Shown here piece by piece: positions 1 through 7,713 of a stretch of 64,000 bases of DNA. Within the stretch, counting starts at the first letter, position 1, and every line of letters starts with the position of its first letter. Origin of the DNA: Blastococcus sp. URHD0036 (lineage in GTDB: Bacteria; Actinomycetota; Actinomycetes; Mycobacteriales; Geodermatophilaceae); the NCBI RefSeq assembly GCF_000701365.1, contig NZ_JNIK01000013.1, forward strand, positions 186,001 through 250,000, in the 5' to 3' direction. The translations under genes were made by a program, and so were the position numbers. The notes beneath the pieces were generated by a model. That model made no database searches. It had not been told where the DNA came from and was given only the letters and a program-made list of their open reading frames with translations.

Positions 1-734
1 ACGGTCTGCCCGACGACCGCTGGGTCTACCTCTCCGACGTGCTGCCGACCGCCTGGCAGGCGGTGCAGTACGCCGCGGTCCCGCCGGGCGGCACGCTGCT
101 GGTCCTCGGGCTCGGGCCGATCGGCGACATGTGCACCCGCATCGCCTCCCACCTCGGCATCGAGAAGGTGTGGGCGTCCGACGTCGTCCCGGAGCGGATC
201 GCCCGGGCCACCGCGCGCGGCACCCAGGTCATCCGCTCCACCACGCAGGCCGACGTCGTCCAGGAGATCCGCGACGCCACCGACGGCCGCGGCCCGGACG
301 CCGTCATCGACGCGGTCGGCATGGAGGCGCACGGCTCGCCGCTGGCCTCGCTGGCTCAGAAGGCCACCGCGATCGTCCCGGACGCGATCATGGAGAAGGT
401 CATGCAGGTCGCCGGCGTCGACCGGCTGGCCGCGCTCAACACCGCGATCGAGGCGGTCCGCCGCGGCGGCACCATCTCGCTGTCCGGCGTCTACGGCGGG
501 GCCACCGACCCGCTGCCGCTCATGCGGATGTTCGACAAGCAGATCCAGCTGCGCATGGGTCAGGCCAACGTGTGGCGCTGGGTGCCCGACATCCTGCCGA
601 TCCTCGCCGAGGGCGACCCGCTGGGCGTCGACGACTTCGCGACCCACCACGTGCCGCTCGAGCAGGCTCCCGAGGCCTACGCGAACTTCCGGGAGAAGAA
701 GGACGGCGCGGTGAAGGTGCTGCTCACCCCCTGA
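1..734 (+). CDS. Zinc-dependent alcohol dehydrogenase, C-terminal part
   Basis: The reading frame is open from base 3, so the gene starts off the left edge; only the last 243 residues are present. Seen: a Rossmann nucleotide-binding turn GLGPIG at visible residues 36-41, preceded by a SDVLPTAW segment typical of class III/formaldehyde-dehydrogenase-like medium-chain dehydrogenases, and a C-terminal KDGAVKVLL ending. The family oxidises alcohols or S-hydroxymethyl adducts with NAD(P); the catalytic zinc ligands would lie in the missing N-terminal half, so zinc dependence is inferred. A strong hairpin terminator follows directly, so this is the last gene of its transcript. Substrate cannot be told. 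Confidence 0.85.
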   Translation, partial: GLPDDRWVYLSDVLPTAWQAVQYAAVPPGGTLLVLGLGPIGDMCTRIASHLGIEKVWASDVVPERIARATARGTQVIRSTTQADVVQEIRDATDGRGPDAVIDAVGMEAHGSPLASLAQKATAIVPDAIMEKVMQVAGVDRLAALNTAIEAVRRGGTISLSGVYGGATDPLPLMRMFDKQIQLRMGQANVWRWVPDILPILAEGDPLGVDDFATHHVPLEQAPEAYANFREKKDGAVKVLLTP

Positions 735-741
735 GCCGGCC

Positions 742-784
742 GCGCGTGGGCGGGGTGCCGGCCAGCGGCGCCCCGCCCACGCGC
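742..784 (+). terminator. Hairpin terminator after alcohol dehydrogenase
   Basis: A perfect 14-bp stem (742-755 with 771-784) around a 15-nt loop, starting 7 bases after the stop codon. There is no T-run, as is usual for actinobacterial hairpin terminators. Confidence 0.7.
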
Positions 785-815
785 ATACCGGCGGCCGGGC
801 GGGTAGGAGTCGGAC

Positions 816-1703
816 ATGACGATCGACGCGACGCGTTCCGGCCAGTTCCCCCTCGGCGACCGGCCGGTGTACCGCCTGGGCTACGGCGCCATGCAGCTGG
901 CCGGCCCGCACGTGATGGGCCCGCCGGCCGACCGGGCGGCCGCGGTCGCCGTCCTCCGCCGGGCGGTCGAGCTGGGCGTCGACCACATCGACACCAGCGA
1001 CTACTACGGCCCGCACGTGACCAACGAGATCCTCCGCGAGGCGCTGCACCCCTACGACGGGCTCACCGTCGTGACGAAGGTCGGGGCCCGCCGCACCCCC
1101 GAGGGTGACTGGCCCGAGGCGTTGACCCCCGACGAGCTGCGCTCGGCGGTGCACGACAACCTGCGCAACCTCGGCGTGGACGTCCTCGACGTGGTCAACC
1201 TCCGGATGCCCGGGTACGAGGCCCCGATCGAGCGGTCGCTCGCCGAGCCGTTCGAGACCCTGGCCGAGCTGCAGCAGCAGGGCCTGATCCGGCACCTGGG
1301 CGTCAGCAACGTGACCACCCAGATGTTCGCCGAGGCCCGGGCCATCGCCCCGGTCGTCCAGGTGCAGAACCACTACAACCTGGTGCACCGCGACGACGAC
1401 CCGCTGGTCGACGCCCTGGCCCACGAGGGCATCGCGTTCGTGCCGTTCTTCCCGCTCGGCGGCTTCACGCCCATCCAGTCCGCGGCGCTGGACACCGTGG
1501 CGCGGCGGCTGGAGACGACGCCGATGCAGGTCGCGCTCGCCTGGTTGCTGGCCCGCAGCCCGAACATCCTGCTGATCCCCGGGACGTCGTCCGTGGCGCA
1601 CCTGGAGGAGAACCTGCAGGCCGGCGCGCGGGTGCTCGGACCGCTGGAGCTGGAGGAGCTGGACCGCATCGGCGGCACCGGCGAGCCCGACGTCGACCTC
1701 TAG
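816..1703 (+). CDS. Aldo/keto reductase (YdbC-like)
   Basis: 295-residue TIM-barrel oxidoreductase, predicted to be cytosolic and NADPH-dependent, reducing aldehydes or ketones. Seen: the DTSDYYG block with catalytic Asp59 and Tyr64, and Lys88 in VVTKVG. The usual active-site His (in LYQIH) is replaced by Arg130 in the VVNLR segment, an arrangement I associate with YdbC-type members. The ATG start is supported by an AGGAG box 7 bases upstream. It stands alone after the upstream terminator. Its stop codon overlaps the stop of the convergent MFS gene in the four bases CTAG, leaving no room for a separate terminator. Substrate unknown. Confidence 0.88.
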   Translation: MTIDATRSGQFPLGDRPVYRLGYGAMQLAGPHVMGPPADRAAAVAVLRRAVELGVDHIDTSDYYGPHVTNEILREALHPYDGLTVVTKVGARRTPEGDWPEALTPDELRSAVHDNLRNLGVDVLDVVNLRMPGYEAPIERSLAEPFETLAELQQQGLIRHLGVSNVTTQMFAEARAIAPVVQVQNHYNLVHRDDDPLVDALAHEGIAFVPFFPLGGFTPIQSAALDTVARRLETTPMQVALAWLLARSPNILLIPGTSSVAHLEENLQAGARVLGPLELEELDRIGGTGEPDVDL

Positions 1704-2914
1704 CGCACCGAGCGGATCCTCGTCACGGACACGGCGCCGAGCACGGTGCACAGGCCGGCCAGGGTGAAGAGCGCGCCGTAGCCGGACAGCCCGATCACTG
1801 CGCCGGCCAGCAGCGGGGCCAGCGCCTGGGGGGCGACCAGGGCCACGTTCATCACGCCGAGGTCGCCGGCCAGCGTGCGCGCGTCGGGCAGCACCTGGGT
1901 CACCAGCGCCTGGTCGACCGAGGTGTAGGCGCCGTACCCGGCACCGAGCAGCACCCCGGCTCCCAGCGCCGCCGGCCAGCTGGGCGCCACGACGAGCAGG
2001 CCGCACGCCAGCGCCTGGAGGACGGCGGCCCAGCCGACGAACACCCGCCGCCGGCCGGTGCGGTCCGACAGCACCCCGCCGGCCCACGTCGCCGTGACCG
2101 TCGCTACGACGTACACGAGCGTCAGGACCAGCAGCGAGCCCTCGGGGTCGTCGACGCGCAGCCCGTCGTCGAGGAAGTAGAGGAGGTACGTCGTCCCGAG
2201 GGCGTTGCCGAGGCTGACCAGCAGGCGGCCGGCGAAGGCCCAGGCGTAGTCCGGCGACCGGGTCGGCGCCTCCCAGGTGGCGCGCACCGCCGCGGCGAGG
2301 GAGACCGGGCGGCCCCCGGGCCCGGGCTCGGGGTCCCGGGATCGGCGCAGCCACGGGACGGCGGAGGCCACGAGGAGCACCGTCAGCGCGAGGTAGCCCG
2401 GCGCCACTCCGCCGCCGAGCGCGGTGACCAGCCCCAGGCCGACGACGATGCCGATCGCCTGCGGGGCGTAGACGGCGGCCGACGCCGCGCCGCGCTGATC
2501 GGCCGGCACCTGGTCGACGATGGCGGCGGTCAGCCCCGCCATCGCCGCGTACATGCCCACCTGGGCGAGCAGCCAGGTGACCGCGACGAGCTGCCAGGTG
2601 CCGGCAAACCCGGTGAGGACCAGCCCGACGGCGTAGCCCGCGACCCCGCCGGCGATCCAGACGCGGCGCCGTCCCCACCGCGAGCGCGTGCGGTCGCAGA
2701 GCGCGCCGAAGACGGGAAGCGCGACCAGCGCCGCCAGCCCGGCCAGGCCGTTGACGAGCGCGAGATCGCGGACCTTGTGCGCCGGGTCGAGGTCGTCCAG
2801 CTGGACCGGCAGCAGCAGCTGCACCGGAGCCAGCTGGGCGGCCCACAGCCCGAGCCAGGCGAGCCCGAAGCGCAGGGTCCAGGCGCGGTCGATCCTGGGC
2901 GGCGCGGCGGTCAT
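1700..2914 (-). CDS. MFS transporter, sugar-type
   Basis: 404-residue inner-membrane carrier with about 12 hydrophobic segments. Seen: the loop 2-3 signature CDRTRSRWGRRR, which resembles SLC45/sugar-cation symporters, and a second GVLSDRTGRRR copy in the C-terminal half. Start: ATG at 2914 overlaps the TGA of the TetR gene (ATGA), so the two are translationally coupled. It is the third gene of a 3-gene operon: FAD sugar-lactone oxidase, TetR, MFS. The context suggests uptake or export of a sugar or sugar lactone handled by the oxidase, controlled by the TetR; that role is inference. A drug-efflux role is possible. Confidence 0.85.
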   Translation of the reverse strand: MTAAPPRIDRAWTLRFGLAWLGLWAAQLAPVQLLLPVQLDDLDPAHKVRDLALVNGLAGLAALVALPVFGALCDRTRSRWGRRRVWIAGGVAGYAVGLVLTGFAGTWQLVAVTWLLAQVGMYAAMAGLTAAIVDQVPADQRGAASAAVYAPQAIGIVVGLGLVTALGGGVAPGYLALTVLLVASAVPWLRRSRDPEPGPGGRPVSLAAAVRATWEAPTRSPDYAWAFAGRLLVSLGNALGTTYLLYFLDDGLRVDDPEGSLLVLTLVYVVATVTATWAGGVLSDRTGRRRVFVGWAAVLQALACGLLVVAPSWPAALGAGVLLGAGYGAYTSVDQALVTQVLPDARTLAGDLGVMNVALVAPQALAPLLAGAVIGLSGYGALFTLAGLCTVLGAVSVTRIRSVR

Positions 2915-3504
2915 GCGGTGTACCGGACGGCGAACAGCTCCACCGCGGCGTCGAGGGCGGCGCGGGTGGCGGCGGTGTCGCGGTCGACCAGCCAGGTGGT
3001 GGTCGCGCCGTCGACGAGGGTGACCAGCAACCGGGCGAGCTCGGGCACGGGGCGGCCCCACGTCGAGCCGGTGAGGGCGGCGGCCTGATCCAGCAGGGTC
3101 GCCGCCGCGTCGGTGTAGGCGCGGTACTGCTCGCGGGCCACCGCGTGCAGGGCGGGGTCGCGCACGGCGTGCAGGGTCAGCTCGAGCCTCAGCTGCTCGG
3201 CGCCGGGATCGTCCTCGAGGTGGGCGAGGTAGCCGCCGGCGGCCGCGCGCAGGCAGCCGGCGAGGCCGTCGGCCGGGTCCAGGACGGCGGTCGCGGCGGC
3301 GAGCTCGCGGCCGACCACCCGGCGCACCAGCTCGGCGAGCAGCTCGTCGCGGGAGGCGAAGGCGTAGTGGAAGCTCGCCAGCGACATCCCCGCCTCGGCG
3401 ACGACGGCGCGGGTGGTGCCTGCGGCGAGCCCGTCGCGGGCCATCACGCGGAGCGCGGCCTCGACGAGGGCCTCCCGCCGGTCGGTGACCGGCAGCCGGG
3501 GCAC
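2911..3504 (-). CDS. TetR family transcriptional regulator
   Basis: 197 residues. The N-terminal 50 residues form the TetR helix-turn-helix (AALRVMARDGLAAGT, then VVAEAGMSLASFHYAF), with a helical ligand-binding C-terminal domain. GTG start at 3504, one base after the stop of the sugar-lactone oxidase gene upstream; its own stop overlaps the MFS start. The whole unit is probably autoregulated, with the operator expected in the short divergent spacer 4808-4868 between the oxidase and the PLP gene. No clear palindrome was identified there by eye. Confidence 0.9.
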   Translation of the reverse strand: MPRLPVTDRREALVEAALRVMARDGLAAGTTRAVVAEAGMSLASFHYAFASRDELLAELVRRVVGRELAAATAVLDPADGLAGCLRAAAGGYLAHLEDDPGAEQLRLELTLHAVRDPALHAVAREQYRAYTDAAATLLDQAAALTGSTWGRPVPELARLLVTLVDGATTTWLVDRDTAATRAALDAAVELFAVRYTA

Positions 3505-3505
3505 G

Positions 3506-4807
3506 TCAGGCCCGCCCGAGGACGCGGTCGAGGTGCGCGTTGGCGAGCACGCCGGTGGGGTCGAGCCGGTCGCGCAGCGCGGTGAACTCGCCGAACCGGG
3601 GATAGCGCCCGGCCAGGGCGGCCGCGTCGAGGGAGTGCAGCTTGCCCCAGTGCGGGCGGCCGCCCACCGCGCCGGCGATCGCCTCGAAGGTGGCGAAGTA
3701 CTCCCCCGGCTCGCTCCGGGCGGGCACGTGGACGGCGACGTAGGCGGTGTCCCGGCCCGACGCCGTGGAGAGCGGGACGTCGTCGGCCGCGGCCACCCGC
3801 ACCTCGACCGGGAAGGGCACCCGCCAGTCGCTCGCGTCGACCGCCCGCCGGAGCTCGGCCAGGACCTCCGGGGCGGCCTCGCGGGGCACGGCGTACTCCA
3901 TCTCCCGGAAGCGCACCCGGCGCCGCGACACGAACACCCGGTGCGCGACGTCGGTGTACGTCCGGGCGCCCAGCGCTCCTGCGGAGAACCGGGCCAGCGG
4001 GGCGACCAGCGCCGGCACCCGGCGGCCGGTCGCGACGACCGCGGCCAGGCCGGCGTTCGCGAGCACCTCGTCGTCCCAGAACGCGCGCAGCCGCGGCAGC
4101 GGGGCGAGGTCGTCCAGAGCCACCCGGGTGTTGCGCTTGGTCAGGCACCGGTCGGTGTGCGGGAACCAGTAGAACTCCACGTGGTCGGCCGAGGTCGTGT
4201 AGCCGGTGAACCCGTCGAGCAGCTCGTCCAGCCCCGCCGACCCCTCCTCGGCGCGCAGGGCGAAGGCCGGCACCGCCTGCAGCGTCACCGTGTCGAGGAC
4301 GCCGAGGGCGCCCAGCGAGATGCGGGCGGCGGAGAACACCTCGGGGTGCTCGGCCGCCGAGCAGCGCAGCACCTCGCCACCGGCGGTGACCAGCGTGAGG
4401 GCGCGCAGCTGGGTGGCGAGGCCGCCGAAGGCCGCGCCGGTGCCGTGGGTGCCGGTCGACAGCGCCCCGGCGACGGTCTGCCGGTCGATGTCGCCGAGGT
4501 TGGTGAGCGCCCAGCCGCGGGCGGCCAGCTCGGCGTTCAGCCGGTGCAGCGGCATCCCGGCCTGCACGGTGACCAGGCCGGTCGGGCCGACGTCGACCAG
4601 CGCGGCGTGCCGGTCGAAGGCGAGGGCGACCTCGTCGGGGCGGCCGACGGCGGTGAACGAGTGGCCGCTGCCCAGCGGGCGCACCCGCCGGCCCGCGCCA
4701 GCCGCCGTCGTCAGCGCCCGCGCGAGGTCCTCGGTGCCGGCCGGGTGCAGCACCGTGACGCCGTCGGCCCGCTGGTTCCCCGCCCAGTTGCGCCAGCTCG
4801 TGGTCAC
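3506..4807 (-). CDS. D-arabinono-1,4-lactone oxidase family FAD enzyme
   Basis: 433 residues from GTG at 4807. Members oxidise aldonolactones or sugar alcohols using covalent or tightly bound FAD. Seen: PLGSGHSFTAV near residues 44-54 (FAD-binding PCMH region with the conserved SGHS), the GALSTGTHGTG block, and a C-terminal HWGK motif at the active site in this family. The start was chosen because the conserved N-terminus (W-x-N-W-A-G) begins right after it; upstream codons are low-complexity. First gene of the operon with TetR and a sugar-type MFS, and divergent from a PLP amino acid deaminase/aldolase-like gene, a neighbour pairing I recall from other actinobacteria. Confidence 0.88.
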   Translation of the reverse strand: MTTSWRNWAGNQRADGVTVLHPAGTEDLARALTTAAGAGRRVRPLGSGHSFTAVGRPDEVALAFDRHAALVDVGPTGLVTVQAGMPLHRLNAELAARGWALTNLGDIDRQTVAGALSTGTHGTGAAFGGLATQLRALTLVTAGGEVLRCSAAEHPEVFSAARISLGALGVLDTVTLQAVPAFALRAEEGSAGLDELLDGFTGYTTSADHVEFYWFPHTDRCLTKRNTRVALDDLAPLPRLRAFWDDEVLANAGLAAVVATGRRVPALVAPLARFSAGALGARTYTDVAHRVFVSRRRVRFREMEYAVPREAAPEVLAELRRAVDASDWRVPFPVEVRVAAADDVPLSTASGRDTAYVAVHVPARSEPGEYFATFEAIAGAVGGRPHWGKLHSLDAAALAGRYPRFGEFTALRDRLDPTGVLANAHLDRVLGRA

Positions 4808-4868
4808 AGCAGCGCACCCTAGTGGGACACTTGACCCACTTCGCTGCGGCGCACCATGCTCGTCCGTC

Positions 4869-6077
4869 GTGGACGACGACACGGCGCGGAGCCGGCTGGA
4901 CGCGGCGACGGCCGACCTGGACCCGCCCCTGGCGGTCCTCGACCTCGACGCCCTCGACGCCAACGCCGCCGACCTGGAGCGGCGGGCCGGCGGCCGGCCG
5001 ATCCGGGTGGCCAGCAAGTCGGTGCGCAGCCGCCCGGTGCTGCGCCGGGTGCTGGCCCGTCCCGGCTTCGCCGGGGTGCTCGCCTACACGCTGCCCGAGG
5101 CGCTGTGGCTGGCCGGCGGCGACGACCCGGTGTCCACCGACGTCGTCGTCGGCTACCCCACGGCCGACCGGACGGCGCTGCGGACGCTGGCCGCCGACCC
5201 GGAGCTCGCCGCCCGCGTGACGCTGATGGTCGACTCCCCCGAGCAGCTGGACCTGGTCGACGCCGTCACCGCCCCGGGCGCCCGCCCCGAGCTGCGGATC
5301 TGCCTGGACCTCGACGCGTCGCTGCGGGCCGCCGGCGGACGGGTGCACGTCGGGGTCCGGCGCTCACCGGTGCACACGCCCGAGCAGGCCGCGGCGCTGG
5401 CCCGGACCGTGAGCGGGCGGCCGGGGTTCCGGCTGGTCGGGCTGATGGCCTACGAGGCCCAGGTGGCCGGCGTGCAGAACTCGCCGCCGGGCCGGCCCCT
5501 GCGGGGTCTGGCGGTCCGCGGGATGCAGGCGGTGTCCGTGCGGGAGCTCACCGGACGCCGGGGCGCTGCCGTCACCGCGGTCCGCGAGGTGGCGGACCTC
5601 GAGTTCGTCAACGGCGGCGGCACCGGCAGCCTGGAGACGACGACGGCCGACGCCTCGGTCACCGAGCTCGCCGCCGGGTCCGGGCTCTACTCCCCCACGC
5701 TCTTCGACGGGTACCGGGCCTTCCGCGGCAGCCCCGCCGTCCTCTTCGCCCTGCCGGTGACCCGCCGCCCCGCGCCCGGCACCGTCACCGTGGCCGGCGG
5801 CGGGTGGATCGCCTCGGGGCCGGCCGGCGCCGACCGGCTGCCCACGCCGGTGCACCCGGCCGGGCTGACGATGGTCGGCACCGAGGGGGCCGGCGAGGTG
5901 CAGACACCCCTGCGCGGTGCGGCCGCCGACCGGCTGCGGGTGGGCGACCGGGTCTGGGTCCGGCACGCGAAGGCCGGCGAGGTCGCCGAGCACGTCGCGG
6001 TGCTCCACACGCTGGCCGGCGACCGGCTGACCGGCGCGTTCGACACCTACCGCGGCGAGGGGCGCTCGTTCGGCTGA
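4869..6077 (+). CDS. PLP-dependent amino acid deaminase/aldolase (D-threonine aldolase/DSD1-like)
   Basis: 402 residues, alanine-racemase-type TIM-barrel N-terminal domain plus a C-terminal beta domain. Seen: VASKSVRS with Lys50 as the PLP Schiff-base lysine, the glycine-rich phosphate-binding stretch NGGGTGS, and a C-terminal His/Cys-poor metal-site-like region (VRHAKAGEVAEHV). Family members cleave or deaminate D-hydroxy amino acids such as D-threonine or D-serine. GTG start at 4869, chosen because the conserved PPLAVLDLDAL helix begins 18 residues in. It is divergent from the sugar-lactone oxidase operon over a spacer of about 60 bases, so the two probably share promoter control. The exact substrate is not evident. 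Confidence 0.85.
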   Translation: MDDDTARSRLDAATADLDPPLAVLDLDALDANAADLERRAGGRPIRVASKSVRSRPVLRRVLARPGFAGVLAYTLPEALWLAGGDDPVSTDVVVGYPTADRTALRTLAADPELAARVTLMVDSPEQLDLVDAVTAPGARPELRICLDLDASLRAAGGRVHVGVRRSPVHTPEQAAALARTVSGRPGFRLVGLMAYEAQVAGVQNSPPGRPLRGLAVRGMQAVSVRELTGRRGAAVTAVREVADLEFVNGGGTGSLETTTADASVTELAAGSGLYSPTLFDGYRAFRGSPAVLFALPVTRRPAPGTVTVAGGGWIASGPAGADRLPTPVHPAGLTMVGTEGAGEVQTPLRGAAADRLRVGDRVWVRHAKAGEVAEHVAVLHTLAGDRLTGAFDTYRGEGRSFG

Positions 6078-6112
6078 CCGGCTCCCCGGACGGCGCGTGC
6101 CACGATGGGCTC

Positions 6113-6505
6113 GTGACCCAGCCGCGTCCCGCTCCGCGGCGCGACGCCATCCGGCTGCTCTTCGCCGACCTGGAGGGGTTCCACAGCGCGCAGGACGTGT
6201 ACGCCCTGCTGCGCTCCGCCGGCGCCCGGGTCGGCCTGTCCACGGTCTACCGCGCCGTGCAGTCGCTGGCCGACGACGGGGAGCTGGACTCGATCCGCAC
6301 CGACACCGGCGAGGCGCTCTACCGCCGCTGCAGCAGCCAGCACCACCACCACCTGGTCTGCCGCACCTGCGGCCGCACCGTCGAGGTCGCCGGCCCCGCG
6401 GTCGAGCGCTGGGCCGACGAGGTGGCCGGCGAGCACGGCTTCGCCGACGTCAGCCACACGCTGGAGATCTTCGGCACCTGCGCCGCCTGCCGCGCCGCCG
6501 CCTGA
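6113..6505 (+). CDS. Fur family metalloregulator (Zur/FurB type)
   Basis: 130 residues. Seen: winged-helix part with the FHSAQDVY and STVYRAVQSL recognition helix, the His-rich QHHHHLVC metal site, and two CxxC pairs (CRTCG and CAAC) that bind the structural zinc. The two CxxC motifs and short length fit zinc-uptake regulator Zur better than iron Fur, but peroxide or nickel sensors cannot be excluded. GTG start at 6113 lies just before the first helix. Eight bases separate it from the BenE transporter gene, so they are probably co-transcribed, although a link between metal sensing and BenE is not expected. Confidence 0.88.
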   Translation: MTQPRPAPRRDAIRLLFADLEGFHSAQDVYALLRSAGARVGLSTVYRAVQSLADDGELDSIRTDTGEALYRRCSSQHHHHLVCRTCGRTVEVAGPAVERWADEVAGEHGFADVSHTLEIFGTCAACRAAA

Positions 6506-6513
6506 GCCGGCCG

Positions 6514-7707
6514 ATGCCCCCCGGTCCGGCGTCGGACGGCGCCCTGTCCCGCCCGGTCACCGCCGGTGTGGTCTCGGCCCTCGTCGGCTTCACGAGCTCC
6601 TTCGTCATCGTCCTGACCGGGCTGGCCGGTGTGGGCGCCGACGCCGGCCAGGCCGCGAGCGGGCTGCTCACGGTCAGCGTCACGATGGGGCTGTCCTCCG
6701 CCCTGCTGGCGCTGTGGACCCGGATGCCGATCACCGTCGCCTGGTCCACGCCCGGCGCGGCGCTGCTCGCCTCGACCGGGACGGTCGACGGCGGCTGGCC
6801 GGCCGCGGTCGGCGCCTTCCTCGTCACCGGCGTCCTGTTCGCCGTCACCGGGCTGGTCCCGTGGCTCGGCGCGCTCGTCGCCCGCATCCCCCCGTCGGTC
6901 GCCCAGGCGATGCTCGCCGGCGTCCTCCTCCAGCTCTGCCTCGGACCGGTCACCGGGCTCGCGGACAACCCGCTGGCGGTCGCGCCGGTGGTCGCGGTCT
7001 GGCTCCTCGCGATGCGGTTCCTCCCGCGCTGGGCCGCCCCGCTGGCGTTCCTCACCGCCGCGGTCGTCATCGGCGTCGATCTCGCCGTCTCCGGGACGTC
7101 GATCGACCCGGCGGACCTGGTCCCCCACCTGGAGCTGACCACGCCGGCGTTCACCCTCGGCGGGATCGTCGGCATCGCGGTGCCGCTCTACCTGGTGACG
7201 ATGGCCTCGCAGAACGTCGCCGGCGCCGCCGTCATGAAGAGCCTCGGGTACGAGGTGCCCTGGCGGCGCTCGATGGTGGTGACCGGCATCGGCACGGTCG
7301 TCGGCGCGCCGACCGGAGGCCACGCGATCAACCTGGCCGCGATCAGCGCGGCGCTGGCCGCCGGCCCGGAGGCGGGCGAGGACCGCTCCCGGCGCTGGAT
7401 CGCGAGCGTGACCTCGGGCGGCGTCCTCGTGCTGCTCGGCATCGCCTCCGCGGCGTTCGGCGCGCTCGTGCTGCTGGCCCCCGCCGGCGTCATCCCCGCC
7501 GTGGCAGGGCTCGCGCTGCTCACCGTGCTGGCCTCCTCCCTCCAGGCCGCCCTCGCCGACGCCGACGAGCGGATCCCCGCCGTCGTCACCTTCGCGACGG
7601 CCGCCTCGGGCATCGCGATCGCCGGGGTGAACGCGGCCTTCTGGGCGCTGGTGGCCGGGCTGGTCGTCCGCGCCGTCCTCCGGCACGGGCGCCCGCCCGC
7701 CGGCTGA
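6514..7707 (+). CDS. benE: Benzoate/H+ symporter family transporter (BenE)
   Basis: 397-residue polytopic membrane protein with 10-12 hydrophobic segments spread over its length. The N-terminal SRPVTAGVVSALVGFTSSF stretch, the AWSTPGAALL re-entrant-like segment and the TGGHAINLAAI segment are characteristic of BenE carriers of the nucleobase-transporter fold. The family is named for proton-driven benzoate uptake; many actinobacterial members lie away from aromatic catabolism genes, as here, so benzoate as substrate is uncertain. ATG at 6514 follows the Fur gene by 8 bases. Only 6 bases separate its stop from the convergent ABC-F gene. Confidence 0.85.
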   Translation: MPPGPASDGALSRPVTAGVVSALVGFTSSFVIVLTGLAGVGADAGQAASGLLTVSVTMGLSSALLALWTRMPITVAWSTPGAALLASTGTVDGGWPAAVGAFLVTGVLFAVTGLVPWLGALVARIPPSVAQAMLAGVLLQLCLGPVTGLADNPLAVAPVVAVWLLAMRFLPRWAAPLAFLTAAVVIGVDLAVSGTSIDPADLVPHLELTTPAFTLGGIVGIAVPLYLVTMASQNVAGAAVMKSLGYEVPWRRSMVVTGIGTVVGAPTGGHAINLAAISAALAAGPEAGEDRSRRWIASVTSGGVLVLLGIASAAFGALVLLAPAGVIPAVAGLALLTVLASSLQAALADADERIPAVVTFATAASGIAIAGVNAAFWALVAGLVVRAVLRHGRPPAG

Positions 7708-7713
7708 CCGGCG

